Origin: Cepaea nemoralis
Lineage: Eukaryota > Mollusca > Gastropoda > Stylommatophora > Helicidae
Assembly: GCA_014155875.1 (NCBI GenBank)
Contig: JACEFZ010004195.1
Coordinates: 89,501-153,500, forward strand
Direction of reading: 5' to 3'
DNA: 64,000 bases
The stretch's first letter is position 1; each line of letters begins with the position of its first letter. Shown here piece by piece: positions 28,001 to 43,000 of this stretch. Below the pieces are notes generated by a model. It was not told the origin of the DNA. It saw nothing but the letters and a program-made list of their open reading frames with translations, and made no database searches. A program made the translations under genes and the position numbers.

Positions 28001-31000
28001 AACTTCCTTCTTCGATGACGAAACCATCAACTGCCTTCCTCAAGTTCCCACCAATGAGACACAATGAGACACTTGATGACCTGCCAACCATAGTGGAAGT
28101 AAACAAAGCCATCCAGCAACTCTCCAGCGGCAAGGCACCTGGTCCTGACTCCATCCCAGCAGAGACATACATGGCAGGTGGGCCGGTCCTAACAGAGCAG
28201 CTTCACCAAGTCTTTACAAACATATGAGTGAACGAGACCATGCCACAAGATTTCAAGGACGCGTCAATAGTCCACCTTTACAAACATAAAGGAAACCGCC
28301 AATCCTGTGACAACCACTGAGGCATCTCCTTGCTTTCAATTGCAAGGAAGATACTCGCCAGAATTCTTCTCAATCGCCTCACAGCCCATCTCGATCAAGG
28401 TCTTCTTCCTGAGAGTCAATGTGGCTTCAGAAAAGCACGTGGAACTGTTGACATGATTTTCGCTGCAAGGCAGCTGCAAGAGAAATGTCAGGAACAGAAC
28501 TGCGAAATGTTCTCCACTTTCATTGACCTTATCAAGGCTTTTGATACAGTCAGTAGAGAAGGACTGTGGAAGATTATGGCAAAATATGGCTGTCCACGAA
28601 AGTTTGTCCAAATAGTGCGTCTGTTTCATGACGGCATGCAGGCAAGACTACAGGAAAATGGTGAACTGTCTGAACCCTTTCCTGTCACCAATGGAGTGAA
28701 GCAAGGATGTGTCCTGGCACCAACACTGTTCAGCCTCATGTTTTTAGCCATGTTGATGAATGCCTTCAAGAATGACAACATTGGAATAGGCATCAACTAC
28801 CGTATGGATGGAAAGTTATTCAATCTCAGAAGGCTGAAAGCTAAACCCAAAATTAACAGCGACACCGTCAGAGAGCTCCTGTTTGCTGATGATTGCGCTT
28901 TATACGCCAACTCAGAGGCGGACATGCAACATAATGTTTCAGCTTTCTCACATGCCTGTGCCAACTTTGAGCTCAATATCAACTTGGAGAAGACTGTAGT
29001 TATGTACCAGCCAGCTCCAGGGAATAATCACACTGTGCCGAATATCAATGTGAATGATCATAGACTAAGTGTTGTGGACAAATTCACCTATCTTGGCAGC
29101 AATGTGTCACAAGCTGCCACAATTGATGATGAAGTGAATGCAAGAATCTCCAAGGCCAGTGCGGCCTTTGGCAGACTGTTCAAGAATGTATGGGACAGAA
29201 CTGGAATAAGCCTGCAAACAAAGCTAAAAGTCTACAAAGCAGTTATATTATCCACACTGCTATATGCTTGTGAAACCTGGACTGTTTATCAGCAACACAC
29301 TAGGAAATTAAACCACTTCCACACAGTCTGCCTAAGGAAGCTACTGAAGATTAAATGGCAAGACAAGATTCCAGACACTGAAGTCCTAGAAAGAGCATCC
29401 ATGCCCAGTATCCACACTATACTGATGAAGAATCAGATTCGTTGGGCTGGTCACTTGACTCGCATGCCAGATCACCGGCTCCCTAAACGAATTTTTTACA
29501 GCGAACTGCGTTGTGGTAAACGCTCCCAAGGTGGCCAGAGGAAACACTTTAAAGACACTGAAAATTTCACTGAATGCTTTTGGAATTCATCATGACACCT
29601 GGGAGACTGCAGCCAGAGACTGAAATTCGTGGCGTGGATCATTACACAAGGGTGCAGTCATATGCGAGGCAATCAGGACTGTAAGATCTGTGAAGAAAAG
29701 GCAGGACAGAAAAACCACTGCAGGAAATCCTCCTCCAGAGACGTCAAGCATTCTTTGCCCACAATGTCAAAGAACATTTCGAGCCAAAATAGGCCTTATC
29801 AGCCATCTTAGAACCCACGGCTCCATACCTTCAACCCCACTGGATGAAATGAATGGTCATCATCATTCTTGATGGACAAACAACAAACATACTCAGCTAA
29901 TAAAATACTTCATGAAGCATTCTAAAACTTATCAAGACACTTTCTTATAAAAGTTAAAATTTCATAATTTTTGCAAATTGAAAATTCTGTCAAAATATAC
30001 TTAATTTTTAATACAAACAGTCTCTGTACTTTCAAATTTTGCAGGATGTCAACATTGTTTTCGTAAAATTGTATAATCAAATATTGTCAATAAAACCATT
30101 CTAATTTTGACTAAAAGTTGATACCACTGTTTGTGACGCACCAGTCACATCAAAGAATGTACATCACATGTTGCAGGCAGTTGCTTGGATGACGGCAGCT
30201 CACCGACATTCAGCAGGTGCTCCAGAAGATGTTTCTAAATCTAAACTTTGTTTAAGTGAAGGTGAGTGAGTTCAAGTACCTTGAGACTAGTTGGAGGCAA
30301 GTGTGGTATGTGTGTATGTTTATTTCTGTATTTCATTATGGAAACTCGCATCAAGGCAGATTCTTTGTTTTTATTGACCTAGGCATCCATGTTGATCTAG
30401 CCGAAAATGAGTGTCAGGAAATGTCTTGGAAAGTAAATGAGGCCAACGTGATCTTGATTACATCGCTCCTCGAGTGCCAATTAGTTGAGATCATTTCCTG
30501 TTTTTACTTATGAAAACTGTTAGTGTTCTGTTATATCAGTGCCGGAATTTTCTTGTCTATTCAACCACAACGAAATAAACTAAATGTGATTTACATTACA
30601 AGGAATTACCTTTGCCCTTTATCAGGCACATACACAATAATTATAATTAAAATAGTATTTGACAGTTAGTGTAGAATAGTATTTTTTAGTATGTGAAATT
30701 GAGAAATATTATTAGTTTTCTTTTTTTAAACATGCCGAAGGACCCAACTATGGGTCTGTCATGTGATAAGACTATTACATTTTGTAGGACCGACTGCACG
30801 GAGGGATAATTGGTCGGTCTTTCCCTCACTTAGCAAGACATGCAGGCATCACATTTAGTTTGTGTAGCTGTGAAATAGTACTAGTTAGTGTGTGTAGCTG
30901 TGAAATAGTACTAGTTAGTGTGAGTTGCTGTGAAATAGTACTAGCTAGTGTGCTGTGAAATAGTACTATTTAGTGTGTGTAGCTGTGAAATAGTACTTGT

Positions 31001-34000
31001 TAGTGTGTGTAGCTATGAAATAGTACTAGTTAGTATGTATAGCTGTGAAATAGTACTATTTAGTATGTGTAGCTGTAAAATAGTGGAAATCCACAAAGGT
31101 ATGTAGACCACACTTAGAGAAACAGTGTGAATTATAATTTTTTTTAAATTAAAGCAAAACTAATAGCAGAAATTGATGTAGGTATGTGGTATTCTAAGGA
31201 CTTATGTTCTTGTTAGCAATGCAGTATTGTTTGAACTCTTACCATTTGTCCATTGTCATATAGTGATGTCTGCATGCATCCAATAACTTATCATGTACAA
31301 GGTAATAGGGTTGTCACTCACTGCCTTTAAATAAAGAGGTGTGTTTGAATGTTTAGTAACACTAATGCTGACAGCAAAGACACCTACTTTATAACATAGC
31401 GTATTGGTACAATTCCACTATTTGGTTTTACACCAATAAGAGCAGCATCACAATGGAAGTAACGTTTTCTTTATTTAAAGTAAAAGACCCCTTTACACAC
31501 CATGAGGTTATTGGGTATTTGGTAAAATATTTCCATATTTTAGACCAGTTAATTGGTGAATCAGCCATGTGCACATGAGGATTGATGCCACAAACAGTAG
31601 ATTACATACTCCAAGACTGCCCATAGAGACCACAATGGAAGGTAAACTTAGTGAACTAAAAAAAAAAGACAGTGAAGTGTATTCAAGAGTCACCATTGCA
31701 ACTACATCCATGTGCGCTTGCCGAGTGATTCAATGAGCATGATATGGAAAGTGAGGCAGAAATAACCATGCAAATATTGGATTTAATTCTTTTGGAGGTC
31801 TACAATTTACAGAGTTAAATTCATCTTTATACCCATCTTATATCAGGCTGTGTTTTTTCCTGTATTCAGTATTTAATTATTTTAAAATGTAATTGTAATT
31901 TGCTGAATATCAGAATTTACTTCATTGAAGACACTATCATTATGAATGAAGTGCTTGAGATGTCACACATACTGGGTTGATACATTTGTGAATAAATGTC
32001 CAGGTTTCTTCCTCACTGCCATTTTCTTACATGATTCAAAGCAGAGTCAGGTTTCTGTTATATGTATGTGGGTGTTGCTGTGTGAATATGTCTATTTGTG
32101 TGTATTTGTATGTGTTTACATACATACATGTGTGTATGCATAATGCATGCATGCGAGTGTGTCTGTGTGTTATAAAGTTAGCAAACGAACTCTTACTGTC
32201 TACCTTCACCATTTTTAACTGATAATCATGTCAGTTACTTATTTAGGTCGTGTACATATTTGGTGTAGGGTCAGTCGTAACTAGAGCTGAGGTCACAGAC
32301 ATGACCAGCCAGCCATCCAGTAACTGCATATAGCTCACTTGCTACATGTATAAGGGTGTAAGGGAGCTTTCTCTTGGGCTGCCAACAATTCTCCTTTATG
32401 ATAGTGTATCATATGTTTTGCTTTATCTAATGTCAAGTTGAAGAAACCTTTGCTACTCCATGAAATTATGTTCTAGAGACAAAATAATGAAATAACACCC
32501 AAACAAAATCTTTAAAAATATGTATTATGAATAAGTTAACAGCCTTGTGTCATGGAACTTATATTGTGTTAACCTTAGCTAAAGGCAACTGAGTTTTCTT
32601 TACATTATACGAGAGTAGGTCAGACAGTTATGCACCACAATTATTATCTCAGCTGATAATAAAGATAGAAGCATTAAATGTGCACCAATTTAAGTTTATA
32701 ATCTCTTAAAGGTGTTTACCAAATTGCATCTCTGTAAACCAACTCTAACTGCGACACAAAACCGTTGAAATTGCAGATATTAATTACGTATGTTACAAGC
32801 AGAGTATTGTTATAGAATGTTTGATCGCAGAGATGGTGGATGTGCTGTCAAAAGGTGGAACCATCAGTTTGGAAATTTACATCAAAATACTAAACATAAT
32901 CGTCATTACTGCAGGGTTAGACCTTACAAGAATTCAGAGCAACCACTTCTCCTTCATGACAACATGCATCGTCATGGAAGTTTGCAAACAAGGGAGGCAA
33001 TCAACAAAATGTGGTGGACTGTACTGCCTTATCCACCTTACAGTCCAGACCTGGCACCATCTGATTTCCATCTTTTCGGTCCCCTTAAGAATGCTATCCG
33101 TGGGACAAAGTTTGAAGACAATGAGGGAGTGATTAATGCAGTGAAGAAATGGCTTTGGGAACTGTACAAAATGTGGTACAGGACTGGGATACATGCTCTT
33201 GTTTCAAGATGGCTTACAGCTGTTAAAGTTGATGGGGATGATGTTGAGAAGTGGAAATGTTTGCCGCACATATGCATGAACATTGTGACTAAATTTCATT
33301 TGTAAGTTATTAATGGTTAAAGAGATAATGATTGTGGTGCATAACTTTCTGACCTACCCTCGTAGATACTAAATGTGTGTAACTTACTTGGTTGCTTACT
33401 CAATGAGTTCTTTAAAGAATAGTTAATGAGCTTTTTATGTTGAGAAGATTGAGGATATGTAACCTAAAGCAACATGTGCACTATGTAATTGAATTAATGT
33501 TGGCTTATAGCTTTGTTTTGTCCCATACATTTGTTATCTTTTGGTTATTGTTGTTGTAGGTTCAATAACTGCTCCGTTACATATTGGTAAAGTGGTCTAG
33601 CTGTCTACATCGCACTCTGAAGGTCACCGGTTCTTTTTTGAAATACATCGTTCAGACCTTGAGTGCAGTTTTGAGAGACCTCTGGAACTACAAAGTTTGT
33701 GCTTTGTGTGATGGTCTTGGCATGTGGCTTGCCCTACTGCGGACAGAGACTGAGCCAGATGTGGTGAAATCTGGCAAAATGAAGACAATCCTCTCGACTG
33801 TAACTTATTCACCTTTAGTAGAAATCTGGCATGTACAGTCACAAAGAATCAAGTGAATATTGCAACATTTTGGAAAAGTGCAGTTTCCCATCTTCAGACT
33901 CTGTGTGTTATTGTTGGTTTTGTTCTTGTGGGCTCCTTGAACTGAGTTATTCAATATTTGCAAAATGAATACCATGGATTCAACTACTGGGATGACTTTT

Positions 34001-37000
34001 TCATCTCTGTACACAAATAAAAAGGCCCATTCTGAGCATCTTTATGAGTTACCATGCAGAGTATGACAAGGGTGTTACTCATTTAGCATCGCCACGGTGA
34101 ATTTCTGCGGCTCACTTGCAATCCTGTAGAGTGCATATGGAGTAAAACTCTGTGCAATGAAGCTGACCTCTTGCATTTTAAGCAACTGGGATAGAATGTC
34201 ATAGACCGACAGCTACAGTAATAACTAGGAAAATATCAGTTAATGTTACAGCTTTCTCAGATACCACAAGTTAAGAAATTGTGCTTCCCTTTTTCTTGTC
34301 TCATTCGTTGAAAAGTGTTTCATTTTTTTGTTTTATTTGATGACAAATCAAAATGTCTTTGTTGCTTTTTTGCAGAGAGAAGCAACAGCCTCCTCTCCTA
34401 TCCAGTGCCAAACAAAATCAAGAAAGCATTCCTGCTGCATTTTTTAACTCCCAAGGAAAACAGCAGCAGTCAGCACAGTTGAGGAGTAAGTGCAGTGATC
34501 TGAACTCATTCTGTGCCAAACAACCTCAATAGTTACTCTATACATCACATACTTTACTCATTCTATACCAAACAACCCCAATAGTTACTCTATACATCAC
34601 ATACTTTACTCATTCCATACCAAACAACCCCAATAGTTACTCTATACATCACATACTTTACTCATTCCATACCAAACAACCCCAATAGTTACTCTATACA
34701 TCACATACTTTACTCATTCCATACCAAACAACCTCAGTAGTTACTGTATACATCACATACTTTACTCATTCCATACCAAACAACCCCAATAGTTACTCTA
34801 TACATCACATAATTTACTCATTCTATACCAAACAACCCCAATAGTTACTCTATACATCACATACTTTACTCATTCCATACCAAACAACCCCAATAGTTAC
34901 TCTATACATCACATACTTTACTCATTCCATACCAAACAACCCCAATAGTTACTCTATACATCACATAATTTACTCATTCTATACCAAACAACCCCAATAG
35001 TTACTCTATACATCACATACTTTACTCATTCCATACCAAACAACCTCAATAGTTACTGTATACATCACATACTTTACTCATTCCATACCAAACAACCCCA
35101 ATAGTTACTCTATACATCACATAATTTACTCATTCTATACCAAACAACCCCAATAGTTACTCTATACATCACATACTTTACTCATTCCATACCAAACAAC
35201 CCCAATAGTTACTCTATATACATCACATACCTCATTCATTCTATACAAAACAACGCCAATAGTTACTCTATACATCACATACTTTACTCATTCTATACCA
35301 AACAACCCCAATAGTTACTCTATATATCACATACTTTACTCATTCCATACCAAACAACCCCAATAGTTACTCTATATACATCACATACCTCACTCATTCT
35401 ATACCAAACAACGCCAATAGTTACTCTATACATCACATACTTTACTCATTCTATACCAAACAACCCAAATAGTTATTCTATACATCACATACTTTACTCA
35501 TTCCATACCAAACAACCCAAATAGTTATTCTATACATCACATACTTCACTCATTCTGTACCAAACAACACCAATAGTTACTCTATACATCACATACTTTA
35601 CTCATTCTATACCAAACAACCCCAATAGTTACTCTATACATCACATACTTTACTCATTCTGTACCAAACAACGCCAATAGTTACTCTATACATCACATAC
35701 TTTACTCATTCCATACCAAACAACCCCAATAGTTATTCTATACATCACATACTTTACTCATTCTGTACCAAACAACCCCAATAGTTATTCTATACATCAC
35801 ATACTTTACTCATTCTGTACCAAACAACCCCAATAGTTACTCTATACATCACATACTTTACTCAAGAGAACTGAGCATAAATGTTTCTGTGAAGAAACAC
35901 TGATCAACACATGGAATTTTATAGTCTTCCTTACTTCCTTCTCCCGTAGTCTACAAGGTCATTGAGCATATACTTTATAACCTCAAGCCTCCTTTTCATG
36001 CGGGACATAACCAATGGTGTACACTATTACATCATTCTCTCATGGGTTGCTGTGTATCAATTGTTGCTCTTCCATGTCTGTTCTCCCATGGCATAATTTT
36101 CTGCATAGCCTGCCAATATCTTGCTTGTTTGGTGTCAACTGTGTTCATATGTAGGGAATACTTATCACCATTGGTCATCCGCAAGTATTGGGCAAGAACA
36201 TATCTAGACCTTATTGAGACCTTCATCACACCTGAATTTTTCCATTGGTACTCTGGTCTTCTCCCATGTAGATCGCATTACAAGATTTTAAACTCAATGT
36301 TATAAAGAGAGAACCACAATATAACAGTCAAGGATGTTATTTGGACTGTAATAAATTACACTATAATTTGTTCACAAATTTTTCCCCTCATTCATGTTCA
36401 ATTCTTTTTTAAGTATCTTTTGCATCGTTATGAAATTTTTCCTGTTGTCTTATATTTACTCCCACCCAAGGAATATGTCTTTGATAGGTCCAAAGGCAAC
36501 TGAAATCATGGACAGCGGCAAAATGTCTTTGATGTTTTGGCGAAAACAAACTTGTTTTACAGTAATGTTTGTCAAAAAACAAATGAAGATCGTAAACTGA
36601 TTAGAGTCATTAGACATAGACAGTCAAAAATTTGTGGGCATGTTATGAGAAGAAATGACTTGGAGAACTTGGTGACAACTGGCAAGATTGAAGGGAAGAG
36701 ACCAAGGGGAAGACTGAGAAGTAAATACCTGGATGGCTTGGCCACGTGGCATGGTCGAGACAGGAACACGGAGCTGATCCACGAGTGCGATGGCAAAACA
36801 TGACCACCCACGCTTATCGGCATGGCACATGATGGATGATGGATGTCAATTCAGCTAACACTTCCATTCCAGTATGTGACGTGCTTCTCATAAGGACATT
36901 TCCTTGCACCATGGAGAATTTTCATTATTGAACACTAATGTTTCCATGCGATGATATAATACATTACATCATATGCACTTTCATCTCTGGCCTGCAAATT

Positions 37001-40000
37001 ATATATCGCATATAATCAAATATTGAGATCTGCTGTACAATCTCCAGAACAAATATTTTTTTGTTGGGTGTACATAATGGTAAGGTTAGGTGCTAAATCT
37101 CATAATTTTCCCTCAGCTGGTTACTGAGTTATGAATTTTTATACAGGGGCAACATTTGTGAATGCACTATAGCATTTTAACTGCTATGGTATTTTTGGTT
37201 ATTTTACTCAAGGCTTTCATTGGACAGAGTCATGGTAGCGTAGTGGCTAGAAGCTTGCCTGCCAGCTAGGAGGTCATGCAGTCAAATCCACACTGAGGCA
37301 GATTTTCAGAATTGATCTGGGTTGCCAGGTTGACCAGCCTAAAATGGGTACCAGGAAATATCTTGGCAAGTTAAGGCAGCTGATGTGACATTGCCCCCCA
37401 TCACTGCTGGAGTGCCGACTGATCTATAATAATATGGGTCTAGCACCATATGCCCAATATGCCTACGGCCTGTTATAGGGTCCTTTCCTTACTTGTCCTT
37501 ATTGGATGTACAGTTTTTATTGGACCTGTGGTTTTTGCTATATCTTTCAGACTATAAACAAAGTGGCCCTTCGGCACAACAAGGTGACAACATAGCAGGG
37601 AAGGAAATCAGAAAGCCCCATACGATCCGTGGCAATGGCACACTAGTTAATAAACAGGCAAGTATCGTCACATAGGCTGGAGCGAAACAAGAGAAAATGA
37701 ATGTTTATTAACTTTCGAATTGCCTCGCTGATTACATGACGAATTTTAAATAAATCACAAGTGGCCTATTTATAGTGCTTATTTTTAAGTTTTAGTTAAG
37801 AACTAGACAGCTTATGTTTGTTTCTATTGCACAAATTAAAATGACTATGTTTACATTTTTTTTGTTTTTAAAATTACAAATAAGGCTGTTCTCCCCACAG
37901 TGATTTTTTATTTTACTATCTGTATTTTTGTCTGTCTGTCTGTCTCTGTCTCTCTCTCTCTCTGCATCTCTCTTTCTCTCTCTATCTCTCTCTGTTTCTC
38001 TCATTCTCTCTCTGTGTCTCTGTCTTTCTCTCTAGGTGTCTTTCTGTGTCTGTCTGTTTCTCTGTGTCTCCCTCTGTCTCTCTGTCTTTCTCTCTTTCTG
38101 TGTCTCTCTTTGTCTCTCCCTGTCTCTCTCCGTCTGTCTTTCTCTCTCTGTCTGTCTATCTCTGTCTCTCTCTGTCTCTGTTTCTCTCTCTCTCTCTGTT
38201 TCTCTGTTTTTCTCCCTCTGTGTCTCTCTGTTTCATGTGTGTGTGTGGGTGGTGTGATGATTAGTGAATAGAAAATCCACTACACTACCATGACTCCTGT
38301 ATTATGAACTTTGTGTGGGTGTGTGCGTGCGTGCTTGCATGTATGCATGCTTGTGCACAAATTTGTTCACTTAAAGTCTTCATTTTTCTATGTGTGGGTG
38401 AGGAATTAGCTTTTGGTATTTCTTTACTTTGGCACATAATGTCTTGAACTGCTCAATCAAAACAAGCATTATAAACCTCAAAGTTGATGGAATCCCACAC
38501 CCACACAGTGGTAGGCAGGAGTCCTACAGCTCTAACAGACAGACATAAACACACTTAAATATGTCATTGTTTGTCACTGTTTCCTAGTTAGTGCTTGCAT
38601 GTGCTGGTACACAGAATTGTAGTCCTTATTTTTGGCATATTTTTGGGTCAGGATGTATAACATGCAGATGTATAACAATATAATTTAGTCCAGTGTAGGC
38701 TAGCTGACAACTTTAGCTCTAACAGCTCAGGAAATAGAATTGTTGCTCTCAACACTACACAACTAAGAGCATTGTTGCTCACAACACTACACAACATATA
38801 GAAAGAAGTACATTACACAACTTAGAGGGAGCATTGTTGCGCACAACACTACACAACTTAGAGAGAGCATTGTTGCACACAACACTACACAGCTTAGGGA
38901 GAGCATTGTTGTTCATGTTCAGTAATTATATTTTACTGTTAGAAAACATTAAAAAGCAGCATGGTGATTGAGTAGCACCGGCTTTCATATGGCTGGAATC
39001 ACAGCATTATACCAACGTGTGTGTACTAAGTGATTCAATGAGCATGATTCAGAAAGTCGAGGCAGGATCTGTGCATAGACTGTGGACTGATTCGCTGCGG
39101 AAGTCCGTTGTCCGTAAGGTCACCTTCATTTTTGTCCCGGGACATGCGGGAGGTGAGGAAATGAACAAGCTGATAAACTGGCTGGCTCTGCATTCCCTCC
39201 AGATGGCCAGCCCATGGATCGTGCCGATGTTATTAACATCCTTAAAGAGATGTCGAGAACAGAGGACTTTGACATCAGTGAATCCACATCGTTGTCCAGG
39301 ATGAGAGAATTGGTAGTAAGAATTGGCACAGCCAGACACGAGAGGTACATCGGGAAAACGATGGGCCTCATCAATCAACACAGAACTGGCACTATTAGCC
39401 ACCGGATGCTGATGCATATGCTGGGGGGAGGATCTGAGCACCTATGGACCTGACCAGAGTGCAATGACGATACCCCAACTGATAACTGATACCATTAAAA
39501 CTTCAGGTAGCTTTTTCAAAAACATTGTAAGTTAATTATTTTTTATTAATTAAATAGTCAAATAATTCTACAGACTGTCATAACATTATATGTAATTATG
39601 TCAGTAATAAGTATACAATAATTTTTCCATTATCATGAATGTAATTGAAAGAAACATTTATGACATATAGATACTTTTCTTTCACATTAAAGTAACTATC
39701 AACACTAAAAATCCATAGAAGTATAAATAATTTTCTTTTACATTCAAGAAATTGGTAGCTATTTATAGTCATTCATCACATAATAAGTTCTTGCAGAATA
39801 TGACTGTAATCACAGCCTGTCGGAAAGATTATTTCTCCTTCACGGATTTCCCTGCCTCAGCCATGTTCACGACCTGGGTGTCTGGCATGCCTTGTGTACA
39901 CCATCATGTTGATTGACACCTGACTGTTCTTCCAGGAACCATGGCTTACATGGCTGTTCTTTCTAAACCACTCTTACCACTGTCATCCAGGAGGCTCACC

Positions 40001-43000
40001 AGGTGCTGATTTTTATAATCCCATCAGAATGACGAGGAACTTGTCTTCAATCCCAGTATAAAGTCACATGGTCATGACATGCAAATCACGTAAGTTGAAG
40101 CAGATTTTTAGCATCTAAATGTAACAGTGCGGATACGCGTTATGCGTTCCACCAGTTAGCCCATGGTGGCTCATTCCATGGTGACCTAGAGTTTCAACTC
40201 CATCTTATTGATGTTATGGCAGGTTGCTCATAATAGTGGAGCACCGTGATTCGTTCACAATAAGGATTTCTTCAACGTTGTGTGTGTGATGTTTGACTTT
40301 CAGGTGATCCATAACTCTACAAACTAACTGCGAACTCAACATTGGAAGAACTTAACAACTTCCACCTCGGACATTTCCATCATTTATTTCATGCTCAAAA
40401 ACAAGCAGCGAGATCATGAAGAACAATTGGCATTATATTCGAAAACAGCATCCTCACGTCATTAAAACCTCTTTCAATTGACATAACATTATATGAAATT
40501 AGACTTCTTCTCAATGTTAACCAGTGTGGTTACTACTTCTAAACACCACGTCCTTCCTTGATGGAGACTTGGTCAAAAACTGTCCTTGTCAACAACAAAG
40601 TTGTTGTTGTTGACAATCTTTCATCATTCCCCCCAATTTCTCTACGTAATTGCTCTTTGGTGTACTTTCATGCCCAAATAAGCAAGTACGTGCATTTCCT
40701 ATCTTTCAGTTCTTGCTAATATTATTCTCCCACCAGTATTCTCTTTCCCAGGGGCTACTCTGTTACACAAATTTTGGAAATATTTTCCAGGTGGAATTCA
40801 TCAGAATGAGTTAAAGATAGAAACACTCTCAGACAGGAGCTCAGAAAACAACCGGAATAGAGTAGGTTGAATATACAAAGCAACAGGTGGTCAGAGTATT
40901 TATTTATATGTTGTTTATGTTGGAAATATCTTACAGGATGGATCCATCTACATTTCACCACTTGCTCCCTGCACTTCATCTCTTGACAATCAGCTCGTCG
41001 ATGGGCCAGGAGATCAGGATGATTTCAGAGTTCAGGGTGATTTCAGAGATCAGGGTGATTTCAGAGTTCAGCTTGCATCACAGGTATGATATGATAAATT
41101 AATTATTTACTTGTACTGTTTGGAATTCGCTATACTACTCATGCTGTTTGGAATTCGCTATACCATTCAAACTGTTTGGAATTCGCTATATTACTCATGC
41201 TGTTTGGAATTCGCTATACCATTCAAACTGTTTGGAATTCACTATACTACTCATACTGTTTGGAATTTGTTAAACTACACCAGTTGTAGTTTTACATAAT
41301 CCCCATTGCCGTAAGGTGACTGTGTAAGTCTAGGGGGTTATAATTTGAATGGCAAAACTGCAACAACAACATGACTTGTTCACAGCAGTCTAGTGGATGC
41401 TGAGACAAACAGACCAAGAAAAACTCATGGCGGCTGCTGACATAAATCTTCTTCTTCTTCTGCATTCATCTGGAGTTTTTTTTCGGATGTGATTTTGTTG
41501 TGCCTGTTTACAGTAGAGTTGCATTCTTACGCTGTTAGGCCGACACATCCGACTTCTGCGGGCATTTGTTGACCGAGTTAAGCTTCCCGGGACACAAATC
41601 TTATTCCCAAAGGACACTTACCAAACGTAGCTCCGCAGCCAGCTGAGTCACTCACTGTAACTTAAGGTTATTAAGTTCTCATCCACTGTCCACTGTGGAC
41701 CGAGTGCTTGGTGACCTGCACTCACAATATATACAGTCCATCTCATGGGATGTTTTTGACCCACTACAATCTCTCTCACTCACTGCCTGGCGCAGTACAA
41801 AACGCTGGCATACAATGAATGTCATGTACAGTTGAAGAAGAACTCACTTGTGGGGTACAGCTGCTGACGATTGCTAATGCTCACTCACATTTTTGTTTGG
41901 TGCTCGCTCGCTTTGAACTGTAGAATACTACTTCTAGTAATGCTGGACTGAATTTTGCATGTGGATTAGCTTTATCTATTAACAGTGTCCCTCGCCATCA
42001 GGTGAACCCACTTCGATTTCAGAAGTACTTATAATTTATGTCCCTAAGTCAAGGACGAAAGGTCAACATTTTAGTCCGTCTGGTCTAGGAGTTGAACCCA
42101 CTAGCTCGGATGTTTAAGAACATGCTGACTTACATTTACTCACATCACTTGCTGGAACTTTTCATCTCTCAAATTGGTTTTTACTTACACATACGTGTCT
42201 TCAAATACCACAATGTACTTTAACAATACACTTGAGATATAGGACGTCAGTTGATAAAGTCTAGTTGATGTGAAGTACTTGTCGTTGTAAATATATGGCT
42301 GGTCTAATGTTCCTGCTGGTCTCAAAGCTGATCCATGCCTGAATGACAAACTATGTACCGTCAGTTTAGCACGTTAGCTTTGTTTGTGAGTTTTGGTTCT
42401 CAGAATCTCAAGTGTCTGTCACAGATGCTCAGTGTTTAGCGACACCAGATCAGAAATATAAGGGCATTGGGGAACACATTACAACCAATTGTTGGTGATT
42501 GTCTGCTGAGTTTTCACACTTATGTGAAGACTGATATTGGCATTGTGGAACACAATGTCTACTAGAATCAGTACAGTTGTAGAAAACTCATCAACCATTA
42601 TTTAAGAGTTACAATATCTGTTAGTGTTCTAATTTGCTACCGCATTATTATTATTATCCCTGATATAATGCTTATATATATATTTCATATATTTGTCAAG
42701 GCCTAAGCCATGAAGTGGAAATCCAGGTAGCCATCAGCCACAAATCCAGAGTCAAGCAACAGAGATGACATACAGCATTGTTTCTCTTCATGGCAAGTCT
42801 TCCAGTATACCATTAGAAACCAAATGATTACCAACAGTACATTGTAACTTCAATAGGTTTAATATTGATGTCTTGCTCAGGGAGCTCTCTTATAGAAACT
42901 TTAACAATTTAAGTCTCACCTAGAGATGGATTTATACTGCCAGATAGGCAATTTCCTCACCTGGCGGTGGATTTAGACTGCCAGATTGGCAGTGAGTTGT

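Noticed and set aside
40588..40614. Short hairpin GTCAACAACAA / TTGTTGTTGAC
   Set aside because: Short, low-complexity and without an associated gene end. Likely chance.
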